64,000 bases of DNA, taken from contig CM075669.1 of NCBI GenBank assembly GCA_037962975.1, positions 108,392,501 through 108,456,500 of the forward strand. Reading direction: 5' to 3'. Under the pieces are notes generated by a model. That model saw only the letters and a list, made by a program, of their open reading frames with translations. It was not told the DNA's origin and did not search any database. Shown one piece after another: positions 22,701 to 35,313 of the stretch (position 1 is its first letter; every line of letters begins with the position of its first letter). The translations under genes and the position numbers were made by a program. The DNA comes from Clitoria ternatea. Lineage: Eukaryota; Streptophyta; Magnoliopsida; Fabales; Fabaceae.

Positions 22701-24144
22701 CACCGATGCCGGGTCTGTGAGTATTAATGATGCACTCATCACGCCACTTGTTTGTGTATATGTGAAACTTCAATAAGATAAATGGCCTTAATTGGAAAGG
22801 ATTGTATCTTTGTATATTTTCTCTTCTGCTTTTAATATTCTATATATTTTTTGGTTCATTATATAATTTGTCTTCTGCTTCAGGACTGCACCGTGACGTA
22901 GTAGAAATTATCAACATTAAGAGTGAGGTCCAAGATATATGGTATTTTTCTTTGGTTGGTAGTTTTTATTTTGATTGGTGAATCATAAATCGGTTAAGTG
23001 ACTAGTTTGGATTAATTATTTAATAATACCGATTTAATTATAATTAAATCTTGATTTAATCACAATTTACGTGAACTGATATTTTTACCGATTTAATAAG
23101 CAGTCCAATTTTAAGTTGGTATGAACAATTCATAACAATTAATACAAACTCGTTTAGTTATTTTTCATTTCATTAAAATATAGAAAATCAGTCACTCATA
23201 TTTAATCATAAATTAAAATTAGTAAGTAGATGATACTACATTTATTGTAATTTTTAATTAGTTACAAACTCTTTGTTTTATTGTTTCTTTTATGCCACTA
23301 CACACATGTGATACATGATTGTTTGGAAATGGTTAAATATTCTCTAACTGTCAACTTAATAATGATTTTAATTACTTAACAAAGAGAAAGGAACAAATAA
23401 GGCGAAAACTGTGTATTTACCTTCTCGCTATTTCAAATTACTAACGGAAAAATTTTATTCGTGGACGAATCTCATGAGTACATTTTTAGGTATGTGTCGT
23501 ACTATTACTATAATTTAATTTAATTAATCATTATAACTACTGATTTCATTTTTAAATATAAGGAAAAAATATCTATCTTATACTTTTGAGAAAAATAATT
23601 GTCATGGGTTGATCATGAAAAGAAAATTCAAATTTATTTGTAAAAAATATGGAGTTGCCACTAATATGTATTTAAGGGGAAAATATCAGAAAAACCTTTG
23701 TTAAGACATTGATTATAAAAATAAGATTTTATATTCGGAGGTTGAATTACAAGTAGAGAAAATATTAGCATCTCACACTATCCATTATAGAATAATTACC
23801 TTAAATTGATCGTACGTATTTTAAATAACCTAGAAATTGATTTAATTCTTTTTCTTTTTTAAAGAAAGAAAAAGCAATTGAATGTCACGAATAAAAAGAA
23901 AATTTTGCAACAAGGTTAATAAGACGTCCCGTCCAAATTAATTTCAAATCGAACACATCTAAAATCTAACAAGATTACTAAGATGTCTCCTTCAAATTAA
24001 TCCCATCACAAAAAAAAAACTATTTTTTTGACGAACTAAATTGGGGTTATAAATATGATAAGATTAACAACATATCTCGTCTAAATTAATTTTATCACAA
24101 TAAAATGGTGCCTCAGTTTAAATAACAATTTTAAAATTAATCGA
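22701..24144. other. AT-rich intergenic DNA
   Basis: No gene is recognised. The right part (about 23640-24110) is a repeat-family copy whose inverted relative lies at 42660-43130. Confidence 0.6.
23640..24110 (+). repeat. dispersed repeat, copy A (inverted relative at 42660-43130)
   Basis: GACGTCCCGTCCAAATTAAT at 23932 matches, in reverse complement, ATTAATTTAGACGAGACGTC at about 42674. Similarity continues across several hundred bases, including GTTGCCACTAATATGTATTTAAGG against its counterpart near 43085. Neither copy encodes a protein. Confidence 0.6.
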
Positions 24145-24547
24145 GCCAAACAATGGTTGTCAAAATATATATGTGTTGTCAAGATGATTGCGATGTATGC
24201 TTGAAAGGTTCAAAGCAAGAAACAGTTGTTGGTTCTACTAACAAATCTAAGTATTTTGTTATGTTAAATTATAAAAGAAGTCAATTTACATTTAATCATT
24301 ATAAATGTTTTGACCCTATGAGTTTCCACTATGATGACAATGGAACCATAGAACAATATAAGAAAGTGGATCAATCCAAACATATACTTAAATAGTTCCA
24401 TCTTTGGAAGATGTGAACATATGCAATGTGCATACCAACAAAATTGTTGGGAACCCACTAGTAAAACTGCTTGCATAGCAAAAGCATGAGGGCACTATAG
24501 ACGTCATTAGGCATTAACCTTATCGGCTCTAAGTGTAAGTAGGAGAT
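24145..24547 (+). pseudogene. Ty1/copia RNase H remnant
   Basis: A copia RNase H tail is visible as KGSKQETVVGSTNKSKYF (about 24200-24255) and a degraded DQSKHIL. Stops follow, and then a polypurine-like GTAGGAGAT just before an LTR start at 24548. Only the last part of pol remains. Confidence 0.65.
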
Positions 24548-25014
24548 TGTTGGAAATATACACTAAGAGCCTATGTAGGACGCATCATTTTGAATAAGGC
24601 ATTTTTGTTTAATAGTTTAACAGCCTTTATTTATCCTTGGAGTAATAGATCATATGACAGTTATTCTTAAAATATCCCTAGTCAAGTATTTACATGGGGA
24701 CATGTAAATACATTAAGACTAGTGTGTGAGTGTAATGATGATCTAATCTCACATAACATAGATATAGATGATATCAAGTCTTCACACGAGTACACATTAA
24801 GAGTAATGATATACTGGACAGACCCACAATAAGAACGTTGCATGGATCGTTACATGAATGTCATAAACGATTCTCAATGTGATAATAGTATATGTAGTCC
24901 TTCGACCTAAAGTCACTACGATTCCTACATAAGGAGTTTGTTGTTTTAATACAATCAAACGTCTTTCGTAACAAAAGGGCTATAAAAGTTGTGATTAAGC
25001 AATGAATAAATTAT
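24548..25014 (+). repeat. copia LTR, left part (split by CACTA)
   Basis: The LTR starts TGTTGGAAATATACAC at 24548, directly after the purine tract. It contains no gene. It is interrupted at 25015 by the CACTA terminus and resumes at about 41283, where the expected TATA box and U5-like sequence are found. Confidence 0.75.
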
Positions 25015-25027
25015 CACTACTAAAAAG
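25015..25027 (+). repeat. CACTA left terminal inverted repeat
   Basis: CACTACTAAAAAG pairs with the right end at 41267-41279. The first 12 bases are identical. Confidence 0.9.
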
Positions 25028-25319
25028 AAACTATTAGTGACGACACAAACCCGTTGCTAACTTATGATATTTTCATCGCTAAACCTGTTAGCGACGAAAA
25101 TTATGACGGACAACATGTCGTCGCTATGACAATCGTTGCTGACACAACGATAACGACCAAAGCATTCCGTCGTAACATTTTTAACGGGATAATACCGTCG
25201 CAACATTTTTGACGGGATAATGCCGTCGCTAATGGGGTCCCTGTGTTGGTGACATACCTCGTCGCTATGAATGGCTATACTGCAACCACTGGTGCCCGTT
25301 GCTATGGTTAAGCAGACAG

Positions 25320-25605
25320 CGACCACCTCCTCTCGTCACTAGTATTCAAAAGACGACGACTACGCCCTTCCATCGCTAGTATTCAGAAGACAACGACCAC
25401 CTCTTTCCGTCACTAGTATTCAGAAGACAGCGACCACATCCTTCTGTCGCTAGTATTCAGAAGACAACAACCACTTTCTTCCGTCGCTAGTATTCAAAAG
25501 ATAGCGACCACGCCTTTTCGTCGCTAGTATTCAGAAGACAGCAACCACGCCCTTTCGTCGCTAGTATTTAGAAGACAACGACCACCTTCTTCCGTCGCTA
25601 AATTT
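25320..25605. repeat. CACTA left subterminal 37-bp tandem repeats, 7 copies
   Basis: AGTATTCA (last copy AGTATTTA) occurs at 25341, 25378, 25415, 25452, 25489, 25526 and 25563, exactly every 37 bp. Each unit holds an inverted pair, GCGACCAC...CGTCGCTAG. In En/Spm elements such subterminal repeats bind the TNPA protein. The segment 25027-25320 has looser copies of the same GCGACG core. The segment 25606-25850 is plain AT-rich DNA. Confidence 0.9.
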
Positions 25606-25859
25606 TATTTTTGTTTTTTTAATTTAATTTTTGTTGATTATTTTTTAATTGAATGGACTGAATTGTTATTAATAATCACAATAAAGGGTTTTCTTCGTTG
25701 AATTTTAAACTACAAATATTGAATATAAAATGATAAAATAATAAAAGGAGAATGACATAAAACAAAAACTGAACGGAATATGATATAAAGTATAAATTAA
25801 ATACAATGTATAAAATATACAAACAAATAAGCATAAAAAAGTAAAATTATTGGGGTGAG

Positions 25860-27867
25860 GGATCCTGTGGTGGTGGTGGTAGTGGCGGCGGCGGAGAAGT
25901 AGGAGGAGGTAGCCTTGCCATCAACTGCATCAGTGGCTCCTGCTGTGTAGCAAGTTGTTAGTCTCGGCCTGCTGCTCCTCGGCCCATCGTCGGTCCACCT
26001 CGGCCTTCTCCTTCAAAAGCTACCTCTGGTGTCGCTCCTTCTGTAGCTCGTTGTTCAGGTTTTGAATGACCTGAACAACATCCACTGGAAGGCTAAAGGA
26101 GGAAGAGGTTTTCCCTTTTTTCACCAACCGCATGCCCACGCTGCCCAATCTAAAGATCCTCCCTTTCTTGTTCACGCCGCCAACAGCCTCCATATAGATG
26201 GCATTGTCATCGGAACAAGAAAGGGTTGAAGGTACCCTCCCCTCAGGTGTGAAGGCCACCAACTCTGCCTCCTTCTCAGCCCTCATGGCAAGATAAGCTT
26301 CCTGCAAATATAAATTGATGATAAAATTCAGTAATATATAATTTATAAGTTTAAGTATGTGTAAGTTAAAGTAAATTACCGCCATGTCTGTGGATTTCTG
26401 GTTAACCCAAGCACTAGCTTTGTTTTTCTTGGTCATTTGCATGACCTCAAACAGTGATGGCTCTCGGTGCTTCTTCTGCTCTTGTTGTTCACAATAAAAT
26501 TAAAATTGTTAAATAGAGAACATATTAAGTCATTCATAAAAAAAGTAGAAAAATGTATACTTACAAATCTCTTTTTGTGCTCAAGGACTGAAATGCTACC
26601 CCCAGTGTAAATAAAGGCTGCAACATCAGCCGCTCTGTTTGTCTTGTTTATGAGCACTCGCCTGCTAGAACAAGACACCCCCCACTTATGGACCATCCCG
26701 TCCCAGTGGTCCTCGGGGATCCAACGAGGGCACTCGCCCTTGTCTTTCACCTTCTGAAGGGTACTCTTAATGATTTTGGAGGTCTTTATGGCAAAGACCC
26801 TCATAATCTCATCAATCATACCCTCTGTCCACTGATAATCATGCTGTAAAATGAAATGAGATTTCAAAATTAAAAACAGGTATATGAATTAGCCATAAAT
26901 TCATAACAAAGGGGAGTGTTAGCTTACCAAGAAGATGGCAAACCACCTATCCTAGACAGCCTTCCCAGCATCTGTTCAAGAGATGTATGGACCATCCCAC
27001 TGGGCCTTCAGAATCTTATTAATCACTTTGGTAGTGTGACTACTATCAACAAAGCTGTAATAAACAACATTTAGAAACAAATAAAACAACTTACACACAA
27101 GGAGGCTACCAAAATTTCGGTAGAGTCTCCCTTATAAATGTAACATTTCCAAATTTGAATTGTTTTCCTGTTATAAACAGAAGAGTTCCCAGTACAGTTC
27201 AATCTATACAAGTACTAAATAAACTAACATACAATAAACCAACAAGCAATCTATACAAGTACAAAATAAACTAACATACAACTATGTGAGTTTTATATAA
27301 AAGCAACTAACAAGCTACCAACTAAGAAACTTAAAACAAATTATTGTATACTTACTCGCCTCTAGCCGGCAGTGGGACGAGCATGGGTAGGGGGATGTCA
27401 GAGGTGGGGTCGCCTCGAGGCCAGGGTCATCCAAACCACCAGGTGAAGGAGTCTGCTCTGGGGTGGTCTACTGTGGGGTAGTCTACTTTGCTGTGGTATG
27501 TTGTGGTGGTGAAGGAGTGATGGCTTGCTGTGGGGTGGTAGTCTGCAGACGGGATGCTGGAGTCCTCGAACCACCACCCTGACTGAAGGGTAGTTGACGT
27601 CCTATCATCTATGGATAAAACCATGAAAATAAATGTTAGACTCAGAATATAAAGATATATATATATATGTTTAATAACTACATACTCTGTGTCTATTTCA
27701 GTTTGAAATTTGCCCTTAGTTTTAGCGTCACTATGGCTATCTATTTTAATAGGTTCATCAGTCGCCCTAGACCGTTTTGATTGGGAGACAACATCTTTGT
27801 TAATGTGTTTACCCTCCGTAGTGGCAAATGTCTCATCCATTATCATTGGATCAATGTTGAACAACAA
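25860..27867 (-). pseudogene. CACTA TNPA-like protein (Transposase_24 type), broken
   Basis: Exon-like segments on the minus strand, 5' to 3', lie at about 27867-27690, 27610-27357, 27055-26931, 26843-26567, 26492-26382 and 26302-25860. The start used is the ATG at 27867. Diagnostic blocks are KTNRAADVAAFIYTGGSISV then EHKKR (about 26640-26570), KKHREPSLFEVM (about 26470), and IYMEAVGG with GRIFRLGS (about 26200-26140). These match the plant En/Spm Transposase_24 (Ptta) family in order. Its relatives bind the element ends. Exon 3 (QWDGPYIS..DRWFAIF) has an in-frame TGA and TAG, so it is a pseudogene. The gene starts about 20 bp after the TNPD stop. Exon edges are approximate. Confidence 0.75.
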
Positions 27868-27887
27868 ATGACTGTCATTGAGCTTAT

Positions 27888-29668
27888 TCAGAGTAGCTGA
27901 TAAGCATCCTCAACCTCATTGGAGACATTATCAGTGTTCTAACTCAGGGCCTTGGCCTTGATTACTGCGTACCAGTCCCGGTGCCTTCTAGGGAAATCCG
28001 TGTAATAAATCTGCTCAGCTTGTTGGGCAAAAATTAAGGGATCAAACCCTTTATATCTACCTTTTTTTTACCTCAACTAAGTCGTAGTTGTTGTCAACCT
28101 TTGTTCCTACACTGATTATGTTGTCATACCAATCACACTTGAATAGAATGATATCTCTTCTTAGTCATCTGGAGAAGGAAACTTCAACAATCTCTGACAA
28201 CACTCCATAGAAGTCTTCCTCTAACTCTCCGGCCGTGCCTTTAACATAAACCCCATAGTTATGGTACGCATCCCTTCATTCCATTGAAATATGTTAAACT
28301 TGTAACCGTTTATATAGTAAATGGGCCATTTTTTTAACAGTTTTCACCCGCCCCCAAGAAAGGGCTTGGAGTAAGGGATCTTCAATATGGTCATTAGGGT
28401 CTTGAATCTATGTACAACATAACACATAGGTCATCGTTAGATACCTAACGTTAGAAGTACAACTAAAAAACACAAGGTAAACGGGTCTTACGTGTTGTGT
28501 AAACCAACCGATTAATTTAGATGATACCTCACTATGAATTTGGTCATCAGTTATATGATTTTGCTCAAGTTTTAGTATATCTGCATATAAGCTATTTAAA
28601 GAACAAAAATTTAGATACAATAAAAGCTATCTTTATAATGAAAACTAGAAGTTGGTGACTTACTCAAGATAGGGTTCCACTTATGGGCAATTTAGAAGAA
28701 TGTCCAAGTGAGCCGCCTTTCGATCTTTCTCATCAATGTAACATTTTGTGACCTTGCCCCCAGGACGACCGGGATAATTAAAACTTAAAATTTTATCATC
28801 CAACCCTTTGTGTGTGGCCACCCCAAGATTACGGGAAATTCTACTCATTCTAGTTTCTATCTCTGTCAAAAAATAGAAAAAAGCAAAAGTGGTCATTTCT
28901 TCCACTAAGTATGGCTTTGTAAATTGATGCTTCAACGTATGCTTTGTTTGGCATTTTGTCTTTTAAAGAGCGTAAGAATCTAGAACAACGTAAACAAATG
29001 TTAACTTACATAATACTATTATAGGAAAAAATCTCTGTAACGAAATTAAGTAGTTCTGGCGTTCACCTTTTGAAGGGATACATCCAACAGCACTGCACTA
29101 GGCCACCCACTACGGCCTCGTACGGTAGATGGATAGGCAGATACTCCATCAAGTCATAAAAACTTGGTGGCAAAATCTGCTCTAACTTACAAATCAAGAC
29201 CAGGATAGTTTCCTCCATCTTCACAAGTTTCTCCTCAGTTAACGAAGTTGTTGTCAACTTCTTAAAGAAGTGACTCAACTGAACTAACGGTTTCCAAATA
29301 TGTTTTGGTAAGGCATGAAATGCGTACAACAATAGTTATTGCATAAACACATGGAAATCACAACTTTTCATGCCAAACACCATGCCCTCCTTCATATCGA
29401 CACATCTACTCAAGTTAAAAGTGAATCCGTCAGGCAGGGTCAACCCATTCATCCACACACAGAGAACAATCTGTTAAGGTCTAGTTAAAACATATTTCGC
29501 ATGCGGTTTAAACATTCTTCCACATCCAGCATCCCTCAATTCCAACTCCTTCATAGAACACCAAATCGGAAGGTCTAGACGACTCTTCTCATTGTCCTTT
29601 GTTCTTCTTTTGATGTCCATCATAGTGTCAAAAATATTCATGAAAATATTTCATTCAGTGTGCATGAC
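27888..29668 (-). pseudogene. CACTA TNPD-like transposase, C-terminal part
   Basis: Translation on the minus strand starts at the Athila junction with VMHTE-stop (TGA at 29651-29653) then NIFMNIFDTMM. It continues with FNLSRCVDMKEG and a DUF4218 block (LLYAFHALPKHIWKPLVQLS, 29330-29270; EQILPPSFYDLMEYL; about 29090 WMYPFKR). A DUF4216 block follows (INGYKFNIFQW near 28300, NYGVYVKGT, FDPLIFAQQAEQIYY near 28030). The frame stops at 27888. This is the usual C-terminal order of plant CACTA transposases. The DDE core (Transposase_21), which performs cleavage, is missing. Several stops and introns break the frame. Confidence 0.8.
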
Positions 29669-31166
29669 TGTTAGTCCTCGAATTTACAATAAATTTCTTA
29701 ATAAAAATTATGTCAAAATATTAAAAATTAGTTTAATTTGTTAGAAATTTAGTTTTTAAGTGTAATAAATGGGTGTTATTGGATTTTATCTGCCTTAATT
29801 AATTTTCTCTAGTTTTGTAGTGAAAAATTAAAGAATTTAAAGAGAAAATTCAAAGAACTGGAGATCTGACACGTGGCATCAACTCCACGCGTAGTGTGGA
29901 AAGTTCTGATGCTAACGACCCACACATAGCATCAAAAGCTACATGGACTCCACTTCCAAGTGGCCAAGCACTCTGTGAAGTGGCCCATAATTGACCAACC
30001 CACCAGCAACTAATGTCCAAACACTATTGGGAGACATAGGCCATATTGTCTGAGCATTATTTGATTAAATTATTTTTAATCATGGCCACTTAATCATGCA
30101 TTTAATGGAGGCTAAGTTAGGATACTAGTGCTACACACCAGGCTGAGCTATGTGCTAGAGCCCCTGCTCAGCCCTATAAATAGGCCATTCCCAAGGCATT
30201 CTAAGACATCCCATTCTATATTCAGAGTTTCTTTTCTCTCTTTTCACTCGAGTTTGAGTGTTCTTTTATGTGTTTGTAGTCTATAATAGTTTCTAGATAC
30301 TTGAGAGTGTTGTGTGGTATTGTGATCGTCTGTATCGTGAAGTATTATAAAGTCTTCGTAATGTTAACCTCTGTAAGTGTTGTTTTTACTTTTACCATGT
30401 ATAACTAATTTGTTTATGTTGGAATTAGTGAACTAATCTATTGAGTATGATATTGTGAATTTGACCTCTGCATGTTTATGATTCAAGTGCCATGTTAGTA
30501 TTTCAATCTTTTATTAGTGTGAACGTCAAACAGCAGAATGATTTTCATGCGTATTGAAACTTGTTTTATTAGTGTGAATGTCAAACGGGAGAATGATTAT
30601 TCATGCCGTATTGAAACCTGTTCTTAATATGCCAGTTACTAGGGATAGAATTGGTGATTATTGTTGCTATAAGGCCAGAATTTAATGTAAGTTTTTACTG
30701 AGAAAGCTTCTGATATATCAGACTTTACAGTGACTGCTTAGAATTTATATCACGAGGGATCAGTTATAATGATTTTAAGCTACAATGACATGAACTTGAT
30801 GATTAAATATGCATGTCTTGAGTTTCTTCATTATGTTCTAGAAAGGGGATCCAAATTCCAACATAATTTGTCAATCTATGTTTTTACCTCAAGTATTTGA
30901 TCTATTCTGAATTACATCTCAACTTTTTAGATAGATTTTATATTTACCATCTTTTTACCACATGAACAAATCAACCATGAAAATTTATGAATATTGTATA
31001 AATTGTGTATAAATTACTCTTTTTAAGTTTAGAAACTTTTACCATAGTAAATAAAGAATTATTACGACTACTGAATATTCAATCCTTGTGGGAACGATAT
31101 CTAAATTTGAAAACTATAAACGATTGGTGCGCTTGCCAATAGAAAGCCTTTACAAAAGCCTCAACA
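29669..31166 (+). repeat. Athila-like 5' LTR (1498 bp)
   Basis: It runs from TGTTAGTCCTCGAATTTAC to CCTCAACA. The start matches TGTTATTCCTCAAATTTAC of the other Athila LTRs, and the end region GGTGCGCTTGCC..AA also matches. A TATA box (CCCTATAAATAGG) lies at about 30173-30185. No coding region is seen. Confidence 0.85.
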
Positions 31167-31174
31167 AGTTTTCT

Positions 31175-31192
31175 GGCGCCGTCACCGGGGAT
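31175..31192 (+). other. primer binding site (TGGCGCCGTCACCGGGG)
   Basis: TGGCGCCGTCACCGGGG lies 8 bases after the LTR end. It resembles the TGGCGCC-type PBS common in Athila elements. The leader 31193-31490 is AT-rich with no gene. Confidence 0.75.
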
Positions 31193-31490
31193 TGAATTTA
31201 TTCAGTAAAACAATAAATTTTTAATTACTATAGTAAAATTTTTTTTACCTTAGTTAAATTTTCAATTTAACTTTTTATTTATTCATTCATTTATTTACTT
31301 TTTCTTCAATTATCATTGTTACACTAACTTTCTTTGTCTAGTTTGTGTATGCAAACTCGATCTACTGCAGGGAAAATTTACTTTGATCTTGAGATCGAAA
31401 AGTTTGTTAAGAAAATTAAGTCATTGAAATCTAAAACACAAACATACTTCTTCTACTTCATCTTCTTTTCAAAATTCTGAAAAGTCTAAC

Positions 31491-32530
31491 ATGACTGCTG
31501 AACAAAGAAAATCATTGGGATAGTTTGTTGCTATCAATGGACCACCCCGAGTTTTAGGAATGTTTCGAGGACCTGTTACTGCAGTGGAAATTAAACCTAC
31601 CACTTTAAATATTATTCAAAATAATCAATTTGTTGGCCTAAATCATGAAGAACCGCATGAGCACTTAACTATTTTTTATGAATTATGCACACAATTGGTT
31701 TTGAACCCAACCAAGAAGAATCTGTTTATATGAGATTGTTTCCTTTTTCTTTGGTTGGGAAAGCTAAAGAATGGTTTAAATCTTGTCCACCCGGTAGTTT
31801 TGCAAACTAGTCCGATGTTGATAAAATTTTTTTGGAAAGATTTTATTCCCCTTCAAAATACTTTAAAGCCATGACAATAATTCATTCTTTTTCACAAAAT
31901 AATGATAAGTCCTTAGGAGAAACATGGGAACGATTCAAAGCACTTCTTAGAAAATATCCAAATCACAATTTGGATGATGTTGAAAAGGTAAGGATCGTTT
32001 ATCATAGTTTATTACCTCAGCTCAAGATGATGTTAGATGCTTGTGTAGGTGGTTCATTAATGAAGAAAACTGTGGAAGAAGCAATAGAGATATTTGAATC
32101 AATGTCCATTAGTGACTGACAAGAAAAACATGAAAGAGGTAATGTATTAAAGAAGCCAGGTATGCTCAAATTGGGAGTAAATGATGCAGTATTGGCTCAG
32201 TGAAAATTACTGACTCAACAAATTGAGGCTATGAGTAAACAATTGGAGAAACTTTAAATTACTCAAGTGTCATCACCACCCCCTGCTCAATTGAAACAGT
32301 GTATGCATTGCATGAGTGAATAACTATGTTGTTACTGTGCCCCTGATGGAAATGAACAAGAGCAAGCCAATTTTCTAATCCATCAAAGAATTCCCTTAGG
32401 TAGTTTTCCTCTTAATCTTGGTAATTCTTTTCCTAACAATTACCCACAGGGATGGTAGAATCAGAACTTTGGTTGGAAATAAGATGCTGGACCTTCCAAC
32501 AGACCTCCTAACAATCAATTCAAACAACAA
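31491..32530 (+). pseudogene. gag: Athila-like gag, broken
   Basis: It starts at ATG 31491 (MTAEQRKSLG, then a stop). Frame changes lead to FYSPSKYFKAMTIIHSFSQ (31832 on) and ETWERFKALLRKYPNHNL, the retrotransposon gag block typical of Athila. VEEAIEIFESM follows. Residual Gln-rich and Asn/Pro-rich sequence runs to about 32530. A further open piece at 32585-32791 ends in a Lys/Glu-rich low-complexity stretch (32760-32925). Stops and shifts make it non-functional. Confidence 0.75.
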
Positions 32531-33053
32531 TCATAATCTGATCAAGCATTAAGGCTAACAAGGACAGAGGAATCTATCCAATAATTGCTACAATACATGC
32601 AAACAAATGAAGCCGCATGTAAAGCATCAGATATGCAATTGGGACAACTAGCCAAAGAAGTAGCCGACATGAAAAGCTTTGGTTTTTCTGCAAATACTCA
32701 AAACCCTAGAGAGCAGCGTAAGGCTATTTTTACAAAAAGTGGTAAAGTTGTAGAAAATAATTGTGAAAAAAATGAAAAAAAGAAAAAATGACAAAGAAAA
32801 GGAAGAAGAAAAAGATAAAAAGAGTGAAGAAAAAGAAAATAAAGAAAAAGATATTGATGAAATAAAAGATGAAGAGAAAGAAAAATAAAAACAAAAAAAA
32901 ATAAAAATAAAAAAATAGTATTTAGGTCAGACACCTTCAATTAAGGATCTACCTTATCCATATGCTTCATCAAGAAATGATAAGGAAAAGGAATACAAAA
33001 GATTCCTTGAAATCTTTAAGCAGTTACACATAAACATTCTATTCTCCGAGGCA

Positions 33054-33723
33054 TTGGAACAGATGCCAACTTATGCCAAGTTTATGAAAGAACTGCTAAC
33101 CAAGAAAAGGAGGTACAATGAAGAGATTGTTGAACTTGAAGTAGGTTGCAGTGCTATTTTACAATATAACGTGCCGGAAAAGTTGAAAGAGCCCAGAAGT
33201 TTCACCATTCCTATCTCCATTGGAGGTGTAAACATTGGGAAGGCCTTGTTAGACTTAGGGGCTAGCATTAATCTAATGCCTCTAAGTATGATGAAGCGTA
33301 TTGGTGATCTCGATCCACAAAGAATGAAAATGACTCTACAATTAGCTGATAGATCAATCAAGAGACCTTATGGTATTGTGGAAGATGTACTTGTAAAAGT
33401 TGAACAAGTTCTACTTCCCCATTGAATTTGTGGTTTTAGACATGGAGGAGGATACTTAAGTCCCCCTGATCCTGGGAAGACCATTTATGAAGACTGCTAG
33501 GGTGCTTATTGATGTAGACAATGGGAAACTAGTAGTAAGAGTGTATGATGAAGAGGTGAACTTTGATGTTTTCAAAGCCATGAAACATCCCAACTCAAAA
33601 CAAGACTATTTTAAAGTGGATGTCCTAGATGAAGTTTTCCTTTCCATATCCAAAGGTATGTCTATTTCTGACCCTCTAAATAAGTTATTAACTGATTCTG
33701 TAGAATGTTTGAATGAGAAATAG
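33054..33723 (+). pseudogene. Athila-like protease region
   Basis: The first block is MEQMPTYAKFMKELLTKKRR, then FTIPISIGGVNIGKALLDLG and ASINLMPLSMMKRIG. This is the Athila protease, with DLGA at the active-site position (about 33250). The continuation at 33487-33723 (RVLIDVDNGKLVVRVYDEEV) is in another register. Confidence 0.8.
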
Positions 33724-33732
33724 GAGAGACAG

Positions 33733-35312
33733 ATGGACATGTGTCTTGAAGAGCTAGATCAAGGGAAAGAAATTTCCCCAGAATTAAGAAAAATTGAAGA
33801 AATTCAAGAAGTACCTATTGAAGAAATCCAGAAGCTTGAACTGAAAGTGCTACCTTCCAACCTAAAGTACATCTTTTTAAAGGAAGGTAATCTCAAACCA
33901 GTTATTATTAGTAATTTATTAGGTGAAAAAGAAGAAGAAAAACTGGTGGAAGTGCTAAAAAGAAATCAAGAAGCAATTGGATGGACACTTGAAGATCTGA
34001 AAGGTATAAGTCCACCATACTGCATGCACAAGATTTTGTTAGAAGATGATTTTAAACCTGTTGCTTAAGCTCAGAGGCGCCTCAATCCAACCATGAAAGA
34101 GGTAACCAAAAAGGAGGTTTTGAAATTGATGAAAGCAGGTATTATCTATCCCATTTCTGATAGTGCATGGGTAAGTCCTGTCCAAGTTGTTCCAAAAAAG
34201 GTGACATGATAGTAATTGTTAATGATAAAAATGAATTAATCCCAATAAGAACTATCACCAGTTGGAGAATATGTATTGATTATAGAAAATTAAATCAAGC
34301 AACAAGAAAATATCATTTTCCACTCCCTTTTATGGATCAAATGCTTGAAAGATTGTTTGGACAGACTTACTATTATTTTCTTGATGGATACTCTAGATAC
34401 AATCAAATTGTTGTTGACCCTCTTGACTAGGAAAAGACTACTTTTACATGTCCTTTTGGTATATTTGCCTATAGAAAGATGTCATTTGGATTCTGTAATG
34501 CACCTGCTACTTTTCAAAGATGCATGTTTTCTATTTTTACAGATCTAATTGAAAAGAGCATTGAGATTTTCATGGATGACTTCTCAGTTTTTGGGAATTC
34601 ATTTGAATCATGTCTAACCAACTTGGACACCATACTGAAGCGGTGTATTAAAACAAATTTGGTGCTGAATTGGGAGAAGTGTCACTTCATGGTAAAAGAA
34701 GGTATTGTACTTGGTCATAAGATTTCTGCTAGAGGTATTGAGGTAGACCAAGCCAATGTTAAGGTGATCTCTAAACTCCTACCCCCTGTAAATATAAAGG
34801 GTATTAGAAGTTTTTTAGGACATGCTGGATTCTGTAGAAGGTTTATTCAAGACTTTTCAAAAATTGCTAAACCTTTAACAAACCTTCTAAATAAAGATGT
34901 TGAATTTAAGTTTGATGAAGCATGTCATAAAACTTTTAATTCCTTGAAGGAAAAATTGGTTTCTGCTTCTGTAATTGTTGCTCCTAATTGGAACTTACCC
35001 TTTGAACTTATGTGCGATGAAAGTGATTATACTGTTGGAGCAATTTTAGGTCAAAGATATGAAAAGGTTTTTAGGGTTATACACTATGCTAGTAAAGTTT
35101 TGAATGAAAATCAAATAAATTATGCAACTACTGAAAAAGAGTTACTAGCCATAGTATATGCCTTAGAAAAATTTAGATCATACTTGATTGGTTCAAAAAT
35201 AATTGTTTTTAATGATCATGCAGCAATCAAGTATCTTTTGACCAAACTGATTCTAAACCTTGATTAATCAAATGGATTTTTCTCCTTCAGGAATATGTTA
35301 GATTAATGAACA
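33733..35312 (+). pseudogene. pol: Athila-like reverse transcriptase and RNase H, truncated
   Basis: Visible blocks are WRICIDYRKLNQATRKYHFP (about 34263), MSFGFCNAPATFQRCMF (34479) and the catalytic FMDD (about 34570). IRSFLGHAGFCRRFIQDFSK (about 34803) and the RNase H motif MCDESDYTVGAILGQ (about 35010) follow. TTEKELLAIVYALEKFRSYL comes next. In-frame stops lie near 34066, 34209, 34428 and 35265. The pol sequence ends at about 35312, and integrase is missing. Confidence 0.85.
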
Positions 35313-35313
35313 C

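Larger units (their letters stand above)
29669..35312 (+). mobile_element. Athila-like Ty3/gypsy element, 3'-truncated, inside the CACTA
   Basis: It has a 5' LTR (29669-31166), a PBS, gag, protease, RT and most of RNase H on the plus strand, opposite to the CACTA transposase. The sequence stops at about 35312 just after the RNase H region. Integrase, any third ORF and the 3' LTR are absent. The left junction falls within the TNPD codons at VMHTE. Its LTR is homologous to the minus-strand LTRs at 51538-52946 and 58350-59758. Confidence 0.88.

Noticed and set aside
25320..25605. CRISPR-like regular array
   Set aside because: It is a continuous 37-bp tandem repeat without unique spacers, next to a CACTA terminus in a plant genome.
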